A stretch of DNA of 35,069 bases from Bacilli bacterium (lineage in GTDB: Bacteria; Bacillota_I; Bacilli_A; RF39; UBA660): the NCBI GenBank assembly GCA_016296185.1, contig JAEDJT010000013.1, positions 1-35,069 on the forward strand, written 5' to 3'. The stretch's first letter is position 1; every line of letters begins with the position of its first letter. Positions 35,068 to 35,069 of the stretch are shown in pieces. The position numbers and the translations under genes are program-made. Below the pieces are notes generated by a model that was not told the DNA's origin, ran no database searches, and saw only the letters and a program-made list of their open reading frames with translations.

Positions 35068-35069
35068 TT
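34955..35069. repeat. 48-bp in-frame tandem repeat at the right edge
   Basis: Units begin at 34955, 35003 and 35051 (the last truncated by the window). The first two differ at one base. Each encodes 16 residues rich in Pro, Val and Thr. Confidence 0.9.

Noticed and set aside
1..35069. Mycoplasma genetic code (TGA as Trp)
   Set aside because: All large conserved genes (ileS, miaB, dinG-like, phosphohexomutase) are full length with TGG as Trp and no internal TGA.

Overview
The window is very AT-rich, and every complete gene reads through with the standard code (Trp is TGG). The 23 readable stop codons are 16 TAA, 7 TAG and no TGA. Together with a T-box-controlled ileS, strong Shine-Dalgarno (SD) sites, many TGnTATAAT promoters and a GerA-type spore germination gene, this points to an uncultivated low-GC Bacillota. 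A gut Bacilli lineage of the Erysipelotrichia/RF39 kind is my best guess, but only a guess. Nothing looks like phage, insertion sequence or CRISPR, and no gene-free stretch exceeds 300 bases.

Layout. Bases 1-1119 (+) hold the end of a germinant receptor operon: a likely GerC tail and a GerB-type permease. Bases 1133-3395 (-) hold a two-gene ABC exporter. Bases 3434-6587 (-) hold a tight operon of an exported propeller-like protein, an unknown membrane protein and a GNAT acetyltransferase. Then come a DinG/Rad3-type helicase (6654-8672) and ileS, with a T-box leader and a textbook promoter (8731-12118). A hypothetical gene and a phosphohexomutase diverge at about 13.4 kb. They are followed by a TPR protein, a membrane-anchored GH25 muramidase with a DUF3592-like partner, and a cold-shock protein.

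Bases 17827-32133 (-) are the striking part: four exported proteins that look like one surface system. The largest, about 3,234 residues, has an export signal, an N-terminal beta-rich region, about 28 tandem cadherin-like beta-sandwich modules, a linker module and a C-terminal type I dockerin. Downstream lie three proteins that each begin with the same Cys-paired, cohesin-like domain. Two of them add four cadherin-like modules and a C-terminal membrane helix; the third is short and unanchored. The simplest reading is a dockerin-tipped giant fibre held on the membrane by cohesin-like receptors, without sortase or LPXTG. The fibre gene also shows a higher-order repeat: a four-module cassette repeated three times, and a two-module cassette repeated twice.

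Bases 32308-35069 (-) hold a small bitopic membrane protein, miaB, a dCMP deaminase-like gene and the 3' end of a Pro/Val/Thr-repeat zinc-ribbon protein that runs off the window. The other standout is IleRS: its class I signature reads GIHH instead of HxGH. That swap is known from some Bacillales type 2 IleRS enzymes and is linked to very high mupirocin resistance.
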